A stretch of 64,000 nucleotides of DNA from Anaerovorax odorimutans (GCF_024459955.1 NZ_JANFXK010000012.1:1-64000), one strand, 5' to 3'. Positions 33,644-43,598 are shown, counted from the stretch's first letter. Numbers and translations are program-made. Notes: generated by a model from the sequence alone, not told the origin.

Positions 33644-34753
33644 CTATTTCAGTTCTTCCGGGTTGAGACATTTCAGTTCGGGAACGACGAATAAGCCATC
33701 TTTGCGGATGAGTACGTTATCAAAATAGATCTCGCCGCCACCGTATTCGGGGCGCTGAATCATGACCAGATCCCAGTGGACTGCCGATTTATTTCCGTTG
33801 AAAGCGTCTTCATAGGCAGCACCGGGCGTCAGGTGGAAGCTGCCGGCGATTTTTTCATCAAAGAGCGTATCCTTCATAGGCTGGAGGATATACGGGTTGA
33901 CACCCAGAGCAAATTCGCCGAAATAGCGAGAACCCTCGTCCGTATCCAGCAGCTGGTTGATGCGGTCGTTGTTGTTGGCCGTGGCTTTGACAATTTTTCC
34001 GTCCTTAATCTTAAAGACGATGTTTTCAAAGGTAAAACCCTGTTCCTCGGAAGGTGTGTTGTAGGAAATGGTTCCGTTCATGGATTCTCTCACCGGAGCT
34101 GTGTAAACTTCTCCGTCGGGGATGTTGCATTCTCCTGCGCATTTGACAGCCGGAATGTCTTTGATGGAGAAGGTCAGATCCGTTCCCGGGCCTTTGATGC
34201 GAACCTTATCGGTTTTGTTCATCAGGTCAACGAGGGCGTCCATGGCCGTACTCATCTTCTGGTAATCCAGCGTGCACACATCAAAGTAAAAATCCTCGAA
34301 GGATTCCAGACTGGTATTGGCCAGCTGCGCCATGGAGCTATTGGGATATCTGAGTATGACCCATTTTGTTTTGTTTACCCGGTAGTCCAGAGTCGGGCGG
34401 GTCAGCTTGCTGTACATGTTCAGCTTTTCGGAAGGCACGTCGGCCATTTCCGCCGTATTGCTGCCAGCGCTCACAGCGATGTACGCCTGCATTCCCTTCA
34501 TCTGAGCCAGCTGATATTCATTCATAAATTCGATTTGCTCTTCCTGGCAGCCCAGCAGAATTTCCCTGGAAATGGCGGAGTCGCGTACTTCTGCGTAGGG
34601 CAGGCCGCCGCAGGCGTAGATGTCCTTGATAATCTGGCGGATGAGGGGCTTGCAGCATTCGCCTTCATAAGTAACCAGTACTTTTTCCCCTTTCTGCACA
34701 TTGCAGGAATAGTGGACCAGCAGGTCCGACAGTTTCTTGATTCTCGTATCCAT
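33644..34753 (-). CDS. M29 family aminopeptidase (AmpS/PepS-like)
   Basis: A 369-residue cytosolic metallo-aminopeptidase. Typical blocks are EGECCKPLIRQI, NTPSEEQGFTFENIVF (metal-binding glutamate), FGEFALGVNP, HLTPGAAYEDAF and SAVHWDLVMIQRPEYGG (His and Asp ligands). Family members cleave N-terminal residues from peptides. Divergent from the kinase-like gene at 34876. Confidence 0.92.
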   Translation of the reverse strand: MDTRIKKLSDLLVHYSCNVQKGEKVLVTYEGECCKPLIRQIIKDIYACGGLPYAEVRDSAISREILLGCQEEQIEFMNEYQLAQMKGMQAYIAVSAGSNTAEMADVPSEKLNMYSKLTRPTLDYRVNKTKWVILRYPNSSMAQLANTSLESFEDFYFDVCTLDYQKMSTAMDALVDLMNKTDKVRIKGPGTDLTFSIKDIPAVKCAGECNIPDGEVYTAPVRESMNGTISYNTPSEEQGFTFENIVFKIKDGKIVKATANNNDRINQLLDTDEGSRYFGEFALGVNPYILQPMKDTLFDEKIAGSFHLTPGAAYEDAFNGNKSAVHWDLVMIQRPEYGGGEIYFDNVLIRKDGLFVVPELKCLNPEELK

Positions 34754-34875
34754 AATAAAACTCCTCTATATTCTATATACTGGTAGTTATTATACCCCAA
34801 TGTCCGGGAATTTAAAAGAATTTGTGTTGCGCGGCGGTCGGCGGGACGGTAAAATGATAGGCAAGGAGAGAGAAG

Positions 34876-35862
34876 ATGCGACATATTTTTGTGATAAATC
34901 CGCTGGCAGGAAAAAAGGGAAGAACGCAAAGGCTGGAAGAGCAGATCCGGGCCGCGGGAGCCAGGCTGGGGGAGCAGGTGGAAATCTATGAAACCAAGTT
35001 TCAGGGCGACGGAGAACGGTTCGTGCGCAAAACCTGCGAAGAACAGACCGGCAATGAGAAGGTTCGTTTTTACGCCTGCGGAGGTGACGGCGCGCTCAAC
35101 GAGGTAGCCAACGGCGCCTTCGGTTTTGCCAATGCGGAGGTGGGCTGCGTGCCGTTGGGAACAGGCAACGATTATGTGCGCAATTACGCTTCGCCGCAGG
35201 CTTTTCTGGATATTGAGGCGCAGCTGCGGGGCCGGGCGGTGGACAGCGACCTGATCCGCTATGTGCAGGAAGAAGGAGAAGAGGTAGAAGAGGCCGGAGC
35301 TTTTCGATACTGCGTGAATATGTTCAACATCGGGTTTGACTGCAATGTTGTGGATCAGACCAGCCGGGCCAAGAACTGGCCTCTGGTAAAGGGTTCTTTT
35401 GCTTATCTGCTGTCGGTGGCTATTATCCTGATCAAGAAGGAGGGGGCGGATCTGAAAGTTTATTATGAAGACGGTACCAGCTTTGACGGAAAGCTGCTTC
35501 TGATCGCGGTGGCAAACGGTTGTTTCTGCGGCGGCGGGGTAAAGGGACTGCCTCTTTCGATTTTGGATGACGGCTTGCTCGATGTCAGCTTGATTAAAGA
35601 CGTTCCCAGAAGGACCTTCATCCGCTTGTTCCCCAAGTATGCGAAGGGCGTCCATCTGGGGGATAAAAGGGCCCAGGAAATCATCGATTATCGTAAATGC
35701 AGAAAACTGACCATTGCTCCCAATTCGGGAAAAATGAAGCTCTGCGTTGACGGAGAAATTCTTTATACGGGAAAGGTTTCTTTTGAGATCGTGCCCAGGG
35801 CCATGCGCTTTTCTGTTCCGGCGGGTGTGGGAGCGGGGCCGGGGCCGAATAAACGGCTTTGA
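34876..35862 (+). CDS. diacylglycerol/lipid kinase family protein (YegS/BmrU-like)
   Basis: A 328-residue protein. N-terminal INPLAGKKG and the nucleotide-binding GGDGALNEVANG (~residues 72-83), then PLGTGNDYVRNY, and the C-terminal LSILDDGLLDVSLI and CVDGEILYTG. The family phosphorylates lipids such as diacylglycerol or undecaprenol-type substrates. GAGAGAAG precedes the ATG. A convincing 377-codon open frame on the other strand overlaps it but lacks any family features. Confidence 0.92.
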   Translation: MRHIFVINPLAGKKGRTQRLEEQIRAAGARLGEQVEIYETKFQGDGERFVRKTCEEQTGNEKVRFYACGGDGALNEVANGAFGFANAEVGCVPLGTGNDYVRNYASPQAFLDIEAQLRGRAVDSDLIRYVQEEGEEVEEAGAFRYCVNMFNIGFDCNVVDQTSRAKNWPLVKGSFAYLLSVAIILIKKEGADLKVYYEDGTSFDGKLLLIAVANGCFCGGGVKGLPLSILDDGLLDVSLIKDVPRRTFIRLFPKYAKGVHLGDKRAQEIIDYRKCRKLTIAPNSGKMKLCVDGEILYTGKVSFEIVPRAMRFSVPAGVGAGPGPNKRL

Positions 35863-35981
35863 GCGAGCCGGTTCATCCGTGACGTGGCCTTCTATGTGTA
35901 CATGACAACTTTTGTGGGACGATGCTTTGCAGAATGCGTTCCCTGATATTTTGTGTTGGTGTTTTCTGCATAATAAAATGC

Positions 35982-36010
35982 TTGCGCAGCGGCGGTAAAT
36001 CCGCTATACT
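35982..36010 (+). promoter_or_regulatory. tRNA-Ser promoter
   Basis: TTGCGC (35982-35987), 17-bp spacer, TATACT (36005-36010). Confidence 0.7.
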
Positions 36011-36095
36011 ATAGGAGTCGATTTTTTTAATGCGCAGGGTAGAGTTGCGCGTGATTTTGGAGGGGCTTTAAAAAGAATCGGGAATTTCATATTTT

Positions 36096-36183
36096 GGAGA
36101 GTTGTCAGAGTGGTCGATCGTGCGGCACTCGAAATGCCGTGCCCTTAACCGGGCCCCGGGTTCGAATCCCGGACTCTCCGCCA
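36096..36183 (+). tRNA. tRNA-Ser (anticodon CGA)
   Basis: An 88-nt class II tRNA with encoded CCA. Acceptor GGAGAGT pairs with ACTCTCC; anticodon stem CGGCA/TGCCG encloses the loop CTCGAAA (anticodon CGA); a long variable arm GCCCTTAACCGGGC precedes the T arm CCGGGTTCGAATCCCGG. An AT-rich island with an integrase remnant begins right behind it. Confidence 0.97.
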
Positions 36184-36188
36184 AGTAG

Positions 36189-36219
36189 AGCCTGTGACTT
36201 TGATGGTTGCAGGCTTTTG
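36189..36219 (+). terminator. terminator of tRNA-Ser
   Basis: AGCCTG (36189-36194) / CAGGCT (36210-36215) followed by TTTTG. Confidence 0.65.
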
Positions 36220-36280
36220 TAGTTTTTGGAAAACGGCACGAATCGCCTTTTTTCCAGGGCAGAGCTCGTATTTTTAGGAC

Positions 36281-36319
36281 AGAACAACTGCGGGTTTAAG
36301 AAAAAGCAACAGTTGTTCT
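36281..36319. terminator. 10-bp hairpin behind the integrase remnant
   Basis: AGAACAACTG (36281-36290) / CAGTTGTTCT (36310-36319), just downstream (minus strand) of the recombinase stub. Could be its terminator or part of an old attachment region. Confidence 0.5.
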
Positions 36320-36324
36320 AAACA

Positions 36325-36468
36325 TCATTTGCTTTCAACCGACCAGTCTTGCATCTGTTTTAACGGAATGTCGTTTGCAAGAAGTTGGCTTGCACAGCTG
36401 TGCCTTAAATTGTGATGAAAAGATTTGAAAAGCATGATAAAAGACGACAGAAACGGATAAAGAAACAT
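36325..36468 (-). pseudogene. tyrosine recombinase (phage-type integrase) C-terminal remnant
   Basis: A 47-codon frame on the minus strand contains FHHNLRHSCASQLLAND and IPLKQMQDW, the box II region (HxLRH with catalytic Arg) and following helix of tyrosine recombinases. The rest of box II and the catalytic Tyr are missing and the N-terminal domains are absent. It lies 142 bp behind tRNA-Ser facing it, the usual position of an island integrase. Bases 36469-36607 hold no further feature. Confidence 0.7.
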
Positions 36469-36607
36469 ATTGGATAAAAAAGAAGCCTATGCGATATAGT
36501 CCATTTTTGTGCCTAAATGTGATATACTTTGCAAGAAATGAGCAAAACTCAATAAATGTAGAGAAATAAATCAGGATATGGTGTAAAGAAAATTTTCGTT
36601 TGAGGAT

Positions 36608-37828
36608 ATGAATGATTCTATAGAGAAGATTCGATTTGGAATACGGAAAAATATTGATTTGAGAAGGAATATGATATTTATGCTTTTACAAGACCAAAAA
36701 GATGAAATAAAAGAGTTAATATCATTTAAACAGGAAGGCGGATATTGGGATTTTAAAAGAGAATGGTATACGGAAGGAAAACTATCGGATTTACTTCATG
36801 ATATCATATGTATGGCTAATAATTTGGAAAATAGAGATGCTTATATTATTATTGGGATAGATGAAGAAAATGATTATTGTGTAAATGATTTATTTAATGC
36901 AGCTAATAGAAAAAATACACAAATGCTCATTGATTTCTTAAGGGATAAAAAGTTTGCTGGCGGTATAAGGCCGAAGGTTTTGGTAGAAACATTACAAACT
37001 ATGAAAGGTGTGATAGACATTATTATAATTAAAAATGGATATTATACACCATATTATTTAGAAGAAAAATACAGGGATGTTAATGCAAATAATATTTATG
37101 TAAGGACCTTTGACACTAATACGCCCAAGAATCGTTCAGCGGAAATATCTCATATAGAATATTTATGGAAGAAAAGATTCCATTTGTTATCATCACCTCT
37201 TGAGCAGGCATTTTACTATTTAATGAAGAAAGAGGACTGGTTAGATGTTCCGGATGATAGTTCGGTTGTTCGACAGTATTATAAATATCATCCAGAATAT
37301 ATCATTGAACATTTTGAATGTGATGATAGGAATGGATATGAATATTACCTTTTTAGTCAGATGGATAGCAGACCGCATTGGTATAATGTTTATGTTCGTT
37401 ATCATCAGACAACGTTGTTCTCGACAATAGGAGTAGCGTTGGATGGCGGAAGATATTTTACAAATGTACCTTGTACAGATTTTTTGTTTAGAGGGGTAAT
37501 GTATAGTGATCATGTTAGTTTTAAGTATTTTGTGAAGAGATCGAAAGAGATGATTCTTCATGAGTTTTTTTCCGATAATGAAAGTGAGGAGGCAAGATTT
37601 GCACGGGAGATGTTCGAAGAATGTATATTAATATTTTTCACAGAAGATGAAAAGAATAGTTTCAAGACCTATGCAATTTCTAAATGGGAAAACAGAGACA
37701 AATATTTGGAAGAAATCCGTATTCCATTTATGGAGTTGCCAGATACATATCGTCCGGAAGCTTTCAAAGAGGAGTACGAGAATGCTTTGATATTAAAAAT
37801 GCTATTGGATGAGTATCGGATGAATTAA
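36608..37828 (+). CDS. AlbA_2 (Schlafen-like) putative DNA-binding protein
   Basis: A 406-residue protein of AT-rich composition. Residues ~30-175 match the AlbA_2/Schlafen core: SFKQEGGYWDFKREWY, DIICMANNLENRDAYIIIGIDE, then TPYYLEEKYRDVNANNIYVR and RTFDTNTPKN. The remainder is unfamiliar and mostly alpha/beta. Start uncertain: ATG 36608 has GAGG very close; ATG 36680 is an alternative nearer to the domain. AlbA_2 proteins occur in prokaryotic defence and regulation loci. It precedes the STAND gene by 170 bp on the same strand. Confidence 0.7.
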   Translation: MNDSIEKIRFGIRKNIDLRRNMIFMLLQDQKDEIKELISFKQEGGYWDFKREWYTEGKLSDLLHDIICMANNLENRDAYIIIGIDEENDYCVNDLFNAANRKNTQMLIDFLRDKKFAGGIRPKVLVETLQTMKGVIDIIIIKNGYYTPYYLEEKYRDVNANNIYVRTFDTNTPKNRSAEISHIEYLWKKRFHLLSSPLEQAFYYLMKKEDWLDVPDDSSVVRQYYKYHPEYIIEHFECDDRNGYEYYLFSQMDSRPHWYNVYVRYHQTTLFSTIGVALDGGRYFTNVPCTDFLFRGVMYSDHVSFKYFVKRSKEMILHEFFSDNESEEARFAREMFEECILIFFTEDEKNSFKTYAISKWENRDKYLEEIRIPFMELPDTYRPEAFKEEYENALILKMLLDEYRMN

Positions 37829-37998
37829 TCAAATTTTGTATAAATATAATTAGAATTCTAGAACAGTAGGATTCCTTGGTTAAATTAGGCAATTATGAGG
37901 AAAAATTGTAGGCATATTGAATGATAAAATGTGTTGAATTAACTCGATTTAAAAAGTATAAATATGAAACATTTTAATTCAATTGAACGGAGGTATAT

Positions 37999-40900
37999 AT
38001 GGCAAAGAGAAAAGTGGCTAGAAATTCATTGAAAGGTTACAATTATCAAAATTATATATTTACGTTTTTCTTGGCAAAGATGGATACAGAACACCATATT
38101 GTAAAAATTGAGTCAGAAGCACTTGATACTAAACAGTTTGATGACATTTATATTGAAATGGATGATGGAATCGTTTATCGTATTCAGGCAAAAAATTACG
38201 CGGGGACTCAAATTGATGATATCGTTGTATCAGAGCATACTGTAAAAATTAAAGCGAATGAGAATCAATACGATAATAAGGATAATAATGTAATGATTAT
38301 TAATACAAATCAGATCATTACAGATACAATTTTTATGGGTTTACCTGCAGTTAATAAATCGGGAGTCATTATAATTCCATTAACGGAGGAGCAGGTCACA
38401 GAATATCTGGATGATTTTTATCAAACAGAAGAAAGAGAACTTCAAATAATTCAAAAGGGGATTGAGTTTGCTTGTGCAGAAAAATTTGTTGTGAGAATAT
38501 CTGATCTTCCGGAGCTAATTACATTATCAACAGATTTGCAACATCAGACGATTGTATTGCGCAAAGTGCCTGATTGCATTGAAACTGGCATTACATTTTA
38601 TGTAGGAAAGCCGGGAGTTGGGAAAAGTCATTTTGTAGATGAATTAAAAAATACTTTTAAAGATTCTATTGTGTATAGATTTTGGATCGGTCCACAAGAT
38701 GAGCAACTGAGGAGAAGATTACAATTCGATAAGTTTTTGACAGAACTGGGGTTGTTAGTTTACAAGACACCAAGAAGTTTCACTGTCGATGAACTTATTG
38801 CGAAAATGGTCAATGGTGATCAAATTATCATTATTGATGGCTTGGATCATGTGGAGAATTATAATCCTTTGGAATTGAACAAGTATGTAGATTTTATTAA
38901 TAGGTTAGCAAGAGCACAAGTACGAGTTGTAGTGCTTTCTCGTCCTTTGAAAACAGAAGTGGAATGGGAGAAGACAGAATTATTTAACTGGAGCTCTGAT
39001 GAGGCCAGATTATATCTTGCGATGGTGCATGATATAACAGATTACACGGTGCAGAAACATATCCTAGAAATTGCTGAAGGTTATCCAATTATTACATATT
39101 TTTTGGCAGAACATTATAAGAAGAATGGAAAAATAAATTTAAATCAGCCTGTTGATAGTTTGAATCAGTACTATGACAATCTTTTAGAAAATGTAGATAC
39201 AAAGTCATTGTTGTGTATATTCGCAGCTAATAATAGCTTTTTTACATGGAAAGAGCTTTTTGATTTTTTGGCTGAGAGTGGCTTTTATGATGTATTAAAA
39301 GAATTTGTTTTATCTCATCAATATTTATTTGAAATAGTAGAGAATAGAATTTCTCTTTTACATGATAGCTTAAATACATATTTGAGGGAACTGATGCCTT
39401 CATTTAAAAGGCATCAGAGTAATGTGCTAAATTTTGTAAAATCTAGCCTTGCGGATGGGAATTATGAATATATGGCAAGGCTTGCATCTTTTGATTTAGA
39501 TGATGATTTTTTAGATTGTCTTCTTGTGAAGTATAGTGACTTTGATGTTTTCAAGCAATTATTGGCTTCAACCCTAGACTATAATTCTATTACAAGCTTT
39601 TACAATCAATTGCAGCGAATATTAGAAACCCGAGAGAATTGCTTAAATATTTATCAATACTATTCTTTTTGCCTAATATATCAAGTGGCTACTCGGAATG
39701 ATCTAATAGGGTGTGATGGATTAATTTATCAAATATTATATTATCTTCAGAAACATACTTCAATAGAGAATCATATTTTTAGCACTGGAATAATGTGGAA
39801 TTTGTATCTTGCTTGTAAACAAGGGGAGGATATGACAAAAAGGTATATAGAATCTAGGAATTATAGCGATGGTCAGTTTTATGAACTGGTTCGGGCTGTA
39901 AATGATGAAATTACATTTTATGATCGTTTGGAAAAGAAAATATTATTTGAGGAAATTGAAGGAACCTTAAAAAATACACAAACTGATGCTCAAAAGAAAG
40001 CAGATTTGCTTGAAGAATATTTGATTAGTACATGGATTCACGGGAATTCTAAGGAAATATTTCATGACTTGTTTTTAGAATATCTCAAAACAGAAGAAAA
40101 AACACTTTTCTGTGTGGCTTTGAAAGAATATGGATTAGATCATTTTGGGGCTGAGTTTATTCCTCATCGAGCAAAAATTAGACTTCATGAATTAGGATTC
40201 TTTGGAGAAGATAATTTATATCGTGGAATGACTTTGATGGAAAAAATAAAGGAATGCGCACCAGAAGGATCATTTACAGTGGTTCCAGTCGCATTATCAG
40301 TGGTTCGCCTGGCAAATTACGAAAACAGAGAAATAGATATTTATTCTGTAAACTATGCTTGGACAATGTATGGATGTCGAAAAGATTACAGTGTTTATAA
40401 TATAGAGGATGCTTTGATTATTTTTGAAGAAAAAGGTTTAATTAAGGAAACAGAATCCGTTGAACTGATTTGCAAATTGATGTCACAGTCAGAAAAGGGG
40501 ATTCGACATTTGATTAGTTCATATATTAATAAGAAAGGTCCGGAGTGTACAAAAAGATTAATACAGGCTGGATATTTTAGAGATAATTCATTCAAGGCAG
40601 ACATTTTTGACCTATTACCGGAGAATATTAATTGTTTTTCTAAGCAATACCTGAAATCGAGAATAGGTGACATGCTATATTATGGGAGACATTCCCAAAT
40701 TGTTGAAGGGAGAGATATCTGTTATGTGTTGGAGTCCGATTATTGTGATATGGTATTAGATGCTTTGGAATATTACGAATACAGTGTAATTGGAAATATG
40801 GAAGATGTGATTGCGAAAAAAATTATAAATCGAGGAATAAAATATCTTGGCAAGAGTGAAAAAGAAGAAAAAGAATACTCTCCATTTGATGGTGGATATA

Positions 40901-41250
40901 TTCATGAGGAGGACATTGAATATATTAAAGAAAACAGCATAGCAGCATTTGAAATAGCACGATACGCTGACGGATGGCATTCATGTCTTCCATTTCCTGA
41001 GATATATCAGCTATATGGAGAGGAAGAGATGAAGCAGAATTTCCTTTTTGTACTCCATAAGTCCATGTTTGCTCGGGTTATTAATAAAGAATATATTGGA
41101 AACTGGTTTATGTTACTTGGGAATATTCCGCGATTTCTCATGATCTGTGGAATTGAGGTGGATTGGAATAGGTTATTTGAAATATTCAATCAGTTTATGA
41201 ACGTGTCTTTAATATATTTACCTTGTCAAAGACGTGAATTAACGCCATAA
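37999..41250 (+). CDS. PD-(D/E)XK nuclease-STAND NTPase, Avs-like antiphage sensor candidate
   Basis: A 1083-residue protein. The N-terminal ~150 residues carry a Cap4/Mrr-like nuclease core: GYNYQNY at 13-19, E38, D48-D49 and Q63-A-K65. A STAND/NACHT-type NTPase follows, with Walker A GKPGVGKS (203-210), Walker B QIIIIDGLD (~275-283), sensor VVLSRP (~312) and a winged-helix region to ~470. The remaining ~600 residues are helical and repeat-like, as in sensor domains. This is the order of antiviral STAND (Avs) proteins: effector, NTPase, target sensor. It is somewhat short, and the last residues before 41250 may be altered by local decay. CGGAGG precedes the ATG. Confidence 0.75.
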   Translation: MAKRKVARNSLKGYNYQNYIFTFFLAKMDTEHHIVKIESEALDTKQFDDIYIEMDDGIVYRIQAKNYAGTQIDDIVVSEHTVKIKANENQYDNKDNNVMIINTNQIITDTIFMGLPAVNKSGVIIIPLTEEQVTEYLDDFYQTEERELQIIQKGIEFACAEKFVVRISDLPELITLSTDLQHQTIVLRKVPDCIETGITFYVGKPGVGKSHFVDELKNTFKDSIVYRFWIGPQDEQLRRRLQFDKFLTELGLLVYKTPRSFTVDELIAKMVNGDQIIIIDGLDHVENYNPLELNKYVDFINRLARAQVRVVVLSRPLKTEVEWEKTELFNWSSDEARLYLAMVHDITDYTVQKHILEIAEGYPIITYFLAEHYKKNGKINLNQPVDSLNQYYDNLLENVDTKSLLCIFAANNSFFTWKELFDFLAESGFYDVLKEFVLSHQYLFEIVENRISLLHDSLNTYLRELMPSFKRHQSNVLNFVKSSLADGNYEYMARLASFDLDDDFLDCLLVKYSDFDVFKQLLASTLDYNSITSFYNQLQRILETRENCLNIYQYYSFCLIYQVATRNDLIGCDGLIYQILYYLQKHTSIENHIFSTGIMWNLYLACKQGEDMTKRYIESRNYSDGQFYELVRAVNDEITFYDRLEKKILFEEIEGTLKNTQTDAQKKADLLEEYLISTWIHGNSKEIFHDLFLEYLKTEEKTLFCVALKEYGLDHFGAEFIPHRAKIRLHELGFFGEDNLYRGMTLMEKIKECAPEGSFTVVPVALSVVRLANYENREIDIYSVNYAWTMYGCRKDYSVYNIEDALIIFEEKGLIKETESVELICKLMSQSEKGIRHLISSYINKKGPECTKRLIQAGYFRDNSFKADIFDLLPENINCFSKQYLKSRIGDMLYYGRHSQIVEGRDICYVLESDYCDMVLDALEYYEYSVIGNMEDVIAKKIINRGIKYLGKSEKEEKEYSPFDGGYIHEEDIEYIKENSIAAFEIARYADGWHSCLPFPEIYQLYGEEEMKQNFLFVLHKSMFARVINKEYIGNWFMLLGNIPRFLMICGIEVDWNRLFEIFNQFMNVSLIYLPCQRRELTP

Positions 41251-41447
41251 TATATGTGAAATTTATTTGACTTGAATTTTAAAAACGCAGTAGTAACATA
41301 TCCCGGTTTCTACTACGGTTTTACTACGTTTCATGTCCTCAACTTGCCTCTATTTGCCACATTTTGCTTATGACGAAATGCAGGTCGGCAAACTGCGGCA
41401 AATTGGGGCAGAATACAGCATTTTAGTAGGATTTTTGCTTATGATAA

Positions 41448-41684
41448 AAGTATTATTTGTTTGCCACGGCAGCAGATGTCTTAAATATGGCAATGTTTGG
41501 AAATACGGCAAAGCAATGGCGTGATGCGAATCCGAGCCTGGATGGAAACATCCGTGATCATGCTACCTTGCATCAGTTGATTGTACTTTCCAATATAGAG
41601 AGTTTAAATGCAGAGATGATTAAACGCGGTATGGTCCGCGAGGATTGATTGGTGGAATTGAACCGAGTAGCAAAGGAACAAATG
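41448..41684 (+). pseudogene. KilA-N domain protein, C-terminal fragment
   Basis: The frame reads FATAADVLNMAMFGNTAKQW, then RDANPSLDGNIRDHATLHQL and ESLNAEMIKRG, matching the conserved C-terminal tail of KilA-N proteins of phages and islands. Upstream is a stop (41445-41447); after TGA at 41646 the same frame continues as LVELNRVAKEQM to another stop. No start or N-terminal domain, so a decayed prophage or island gene. Confidence 0.65.
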
Positions 41685-42008
41685 TAGTCATTGATTGATT
41701 GAGCAGGAGTCAGCAGGTTAACGGATATGAATAAAGAAAATTGAAATGTCGTGGACTTGACATACGGGTGGCGGAGATCGTGACGACAAAATTAGATTCT
41801 AACTGCTAAAGAGTCTCCTCATCTATACATAATTTTTACAAAAAACAACCCAATTATTGGAATTAAATACTATCCGTGCTACATTAGTAACAATAGGAAT
41901 TAGAGCGAATGAAAAAAATTTAGTTGTAAATTTACCACAAGTCTAGGTCAATCTTTACAATGTGGAAAATTGTAACATGTCCCTGGAAAGTTTTTTGAAA
42001 AATCTGTA
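41685..42008. other. gene-free AT-rich spacer between remnants
   Basis: No frame of interest, no RNA gene and no clear insertion-sequence end is seen. It is the junction between the KilA-N fragment and the truncated IS3 orfB. Confidence 0.5.
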
Positions 42009-42700
42009 CTAGTCAACAAAAATTAGATAGGTATCTCCCGGCTTTTTATATCGATAGTGTTTTGACTTGCTGACAATCCCCGCCGTTTTACAGTATTTAT
42101 GCGCGTAAGGGTCTGACAAGACCAGGCCCGTGTCAAGGCGTATTTTCGCGTTAAGCCATCGATACCCGTGGGAAGGATATTTTTCGTGGTATTCTTTGAA
42201 CAGCATCAAATTGTTCGCAAAGGTTTTCAAACGCTCCGAAGGATGTTCAAGACGGCGTTTCCATTTATAAAAACCGCTTCGGTTGACGCCTAGAAGGTCG
42301 CAAAGCACCTTTATGGGAAACTTCGCGGAAAGTTCAAAAACTATTTCAAATTCTTGCTGTTTAAAGAAATGAACTCCTTGTTTTGCCCACCCCCTTTCAC
42401 TTCGTACCCTTTTTTTGCGCGCAATTCATTCGCCTTTGATCGAATTAACGCTTGGATTAATTCTTCTTTTGACATCGATTGATACGATTCCATGTCTTCA
42501 TCGGATCCGGATTCAATGGCAACCGCTGAAATGGATTTGTGCCGCTTTACTGGAATGCCATGCGCTCGTTTGTAGTCCGTGACGTACCCCTCCGCGCAGG
42601 ACTTGCTGATTTCATATTGGGCCATCGCGTCCGCTTTGCTGATTTCACGGGTGTAAATCCGTCTGCCTATGTCCAATCGTTGTTCTTTTGTGTATTTCAT
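42009..42700 (-). mobile_element. IS3-family element remnant (orfA and truncated orfB)
   Basis: orfA (42700-42341, 119 codons) has the N-terminal KYTKEQRLDIGRRIY helix-turn-helix and a leucine-type zipper near YQSMSKEELIQALIRSKAN. orfB (from about 42370 by frameshift, ATG at 42308) keeps the HTH_21 region (NRSGFYKWKRR, YPSHGYRWLNAKI) but stops at 42009 right after YRYKKPGDTYLIF, losing the whole DDE domain. The element is therefore dead. A GGTGTCTAC repeat at 42770-42778 and 42792-42800 is near its other end. Confidence 0.8.
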
Positions 42701-42809
42701 TTGACACCTCCTATGGATACTTTTTGTAGAAGTGTTCCAGGTTTCACTTTAGTGTAACCCTTATTAATTACGGTGTCTACAAAAAATGGATGGGTGTCTA
42801 CTTTTTGTT

Positions 42810-43371
42810 TACCACTACAGACCTTGAGATCGTAAGAAAAGAAACACCTGTTACAGAGAAGGCCGGAAGGAAAACGGTTTATGTCATTGAAGACAATTTC
42901 TTTAGATTTTGGTATAGGTTTGTTTCTAAAAACCTGTCATCTGTAAACTCAGGAAGAATTAGACTTATCTACGATGCGGTAATAAAGAAATACTATTCTG
43001 ATTATATGGGATTAGTTTTTGAAAAAATGTGTAAAGAATATCTGCTGAACTATGAAAATAACCCGGATTTTGCAATTAAAGAAGTCGGACAGTGGTGGGG
43101 AACGGATAAGAAAACCCGTAAAGAAATACAGATCGATATTGTCGGAACACCAGTAGCGGGTAAAGAATATATCATCGGGTCTTGCAAATATAAAAATGAA
43201 AAAATAGGTGTAGGTGAACTGCAGTTACTTCAGGAATATGCCGAAGCATTTGGATTTGGAGATAAGTATCATTATTATATTTTCTCCAAAGGCGACTTTA
43301 CAGATGCATTAATTGAGAAGGCAGATGCAGGAGAAGTTAAATTGATATCGTTAGAAGATATGTATTTTTAG
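42810..43371 (+). pseudogene. archaeal-type ATPase, C-terminal half (DUF234), truncated by the IS
   Basis: The frame RKETPVTEKAGRKTVYVIED followed by FFRFWYRFVSKN matches the region after the winged helix in archaeal-ATPase-like proteins, and the end (IDIVGTP, IIGSCKYKNEKIG) is the DUF234 nuclease-like domain. The P-loop half is missing; the codons before ~42815 derive from insertion-sequence DNA. Probably not expressed as a working protein. Confidence 0.75.
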
Positions 43372-43598
43372 TAATTTTCCTTTTGAGCTCGTTGAAATTT
43401 GAAATTTTGCACACAACTGGGAAAAAGTATATTGTGGAAGATATTGGCCGGTGCATTAAGACAAGAAAAATAGATGTATATTTTGAAAAAATGTGTTAAA
43501 ATTAATATAAAATATCAAGAAAATGTGATTTTATCATTAATAAACTCGAGAAAAATGTGATAATTTATATTTAAACATGGGAAAGGGTGGTAGTTAAC

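Noticed and set aside
34522-35655. 377-codon minus-strand frame over the lipid kinase gene
   Set aside because: It overlaps two genes with clear family motifs (M29 peptidase, diacylglycerol kinase) and has no domain of its own.
36105-36287. Minus-strand small ORF reading GESGIRTRGPVKGTAFR
   Set aside because: Artefact of translating the tRNA-Ser gene in reverse, a well-known spurious peptide.
42770-42800. Defined terminal inverted repeat of the IS3 remnant
   Set aside because: GGTGTCTAC occurs twice near one end, but the opposite end is deleted, so the true terminus cannot be confirmed.
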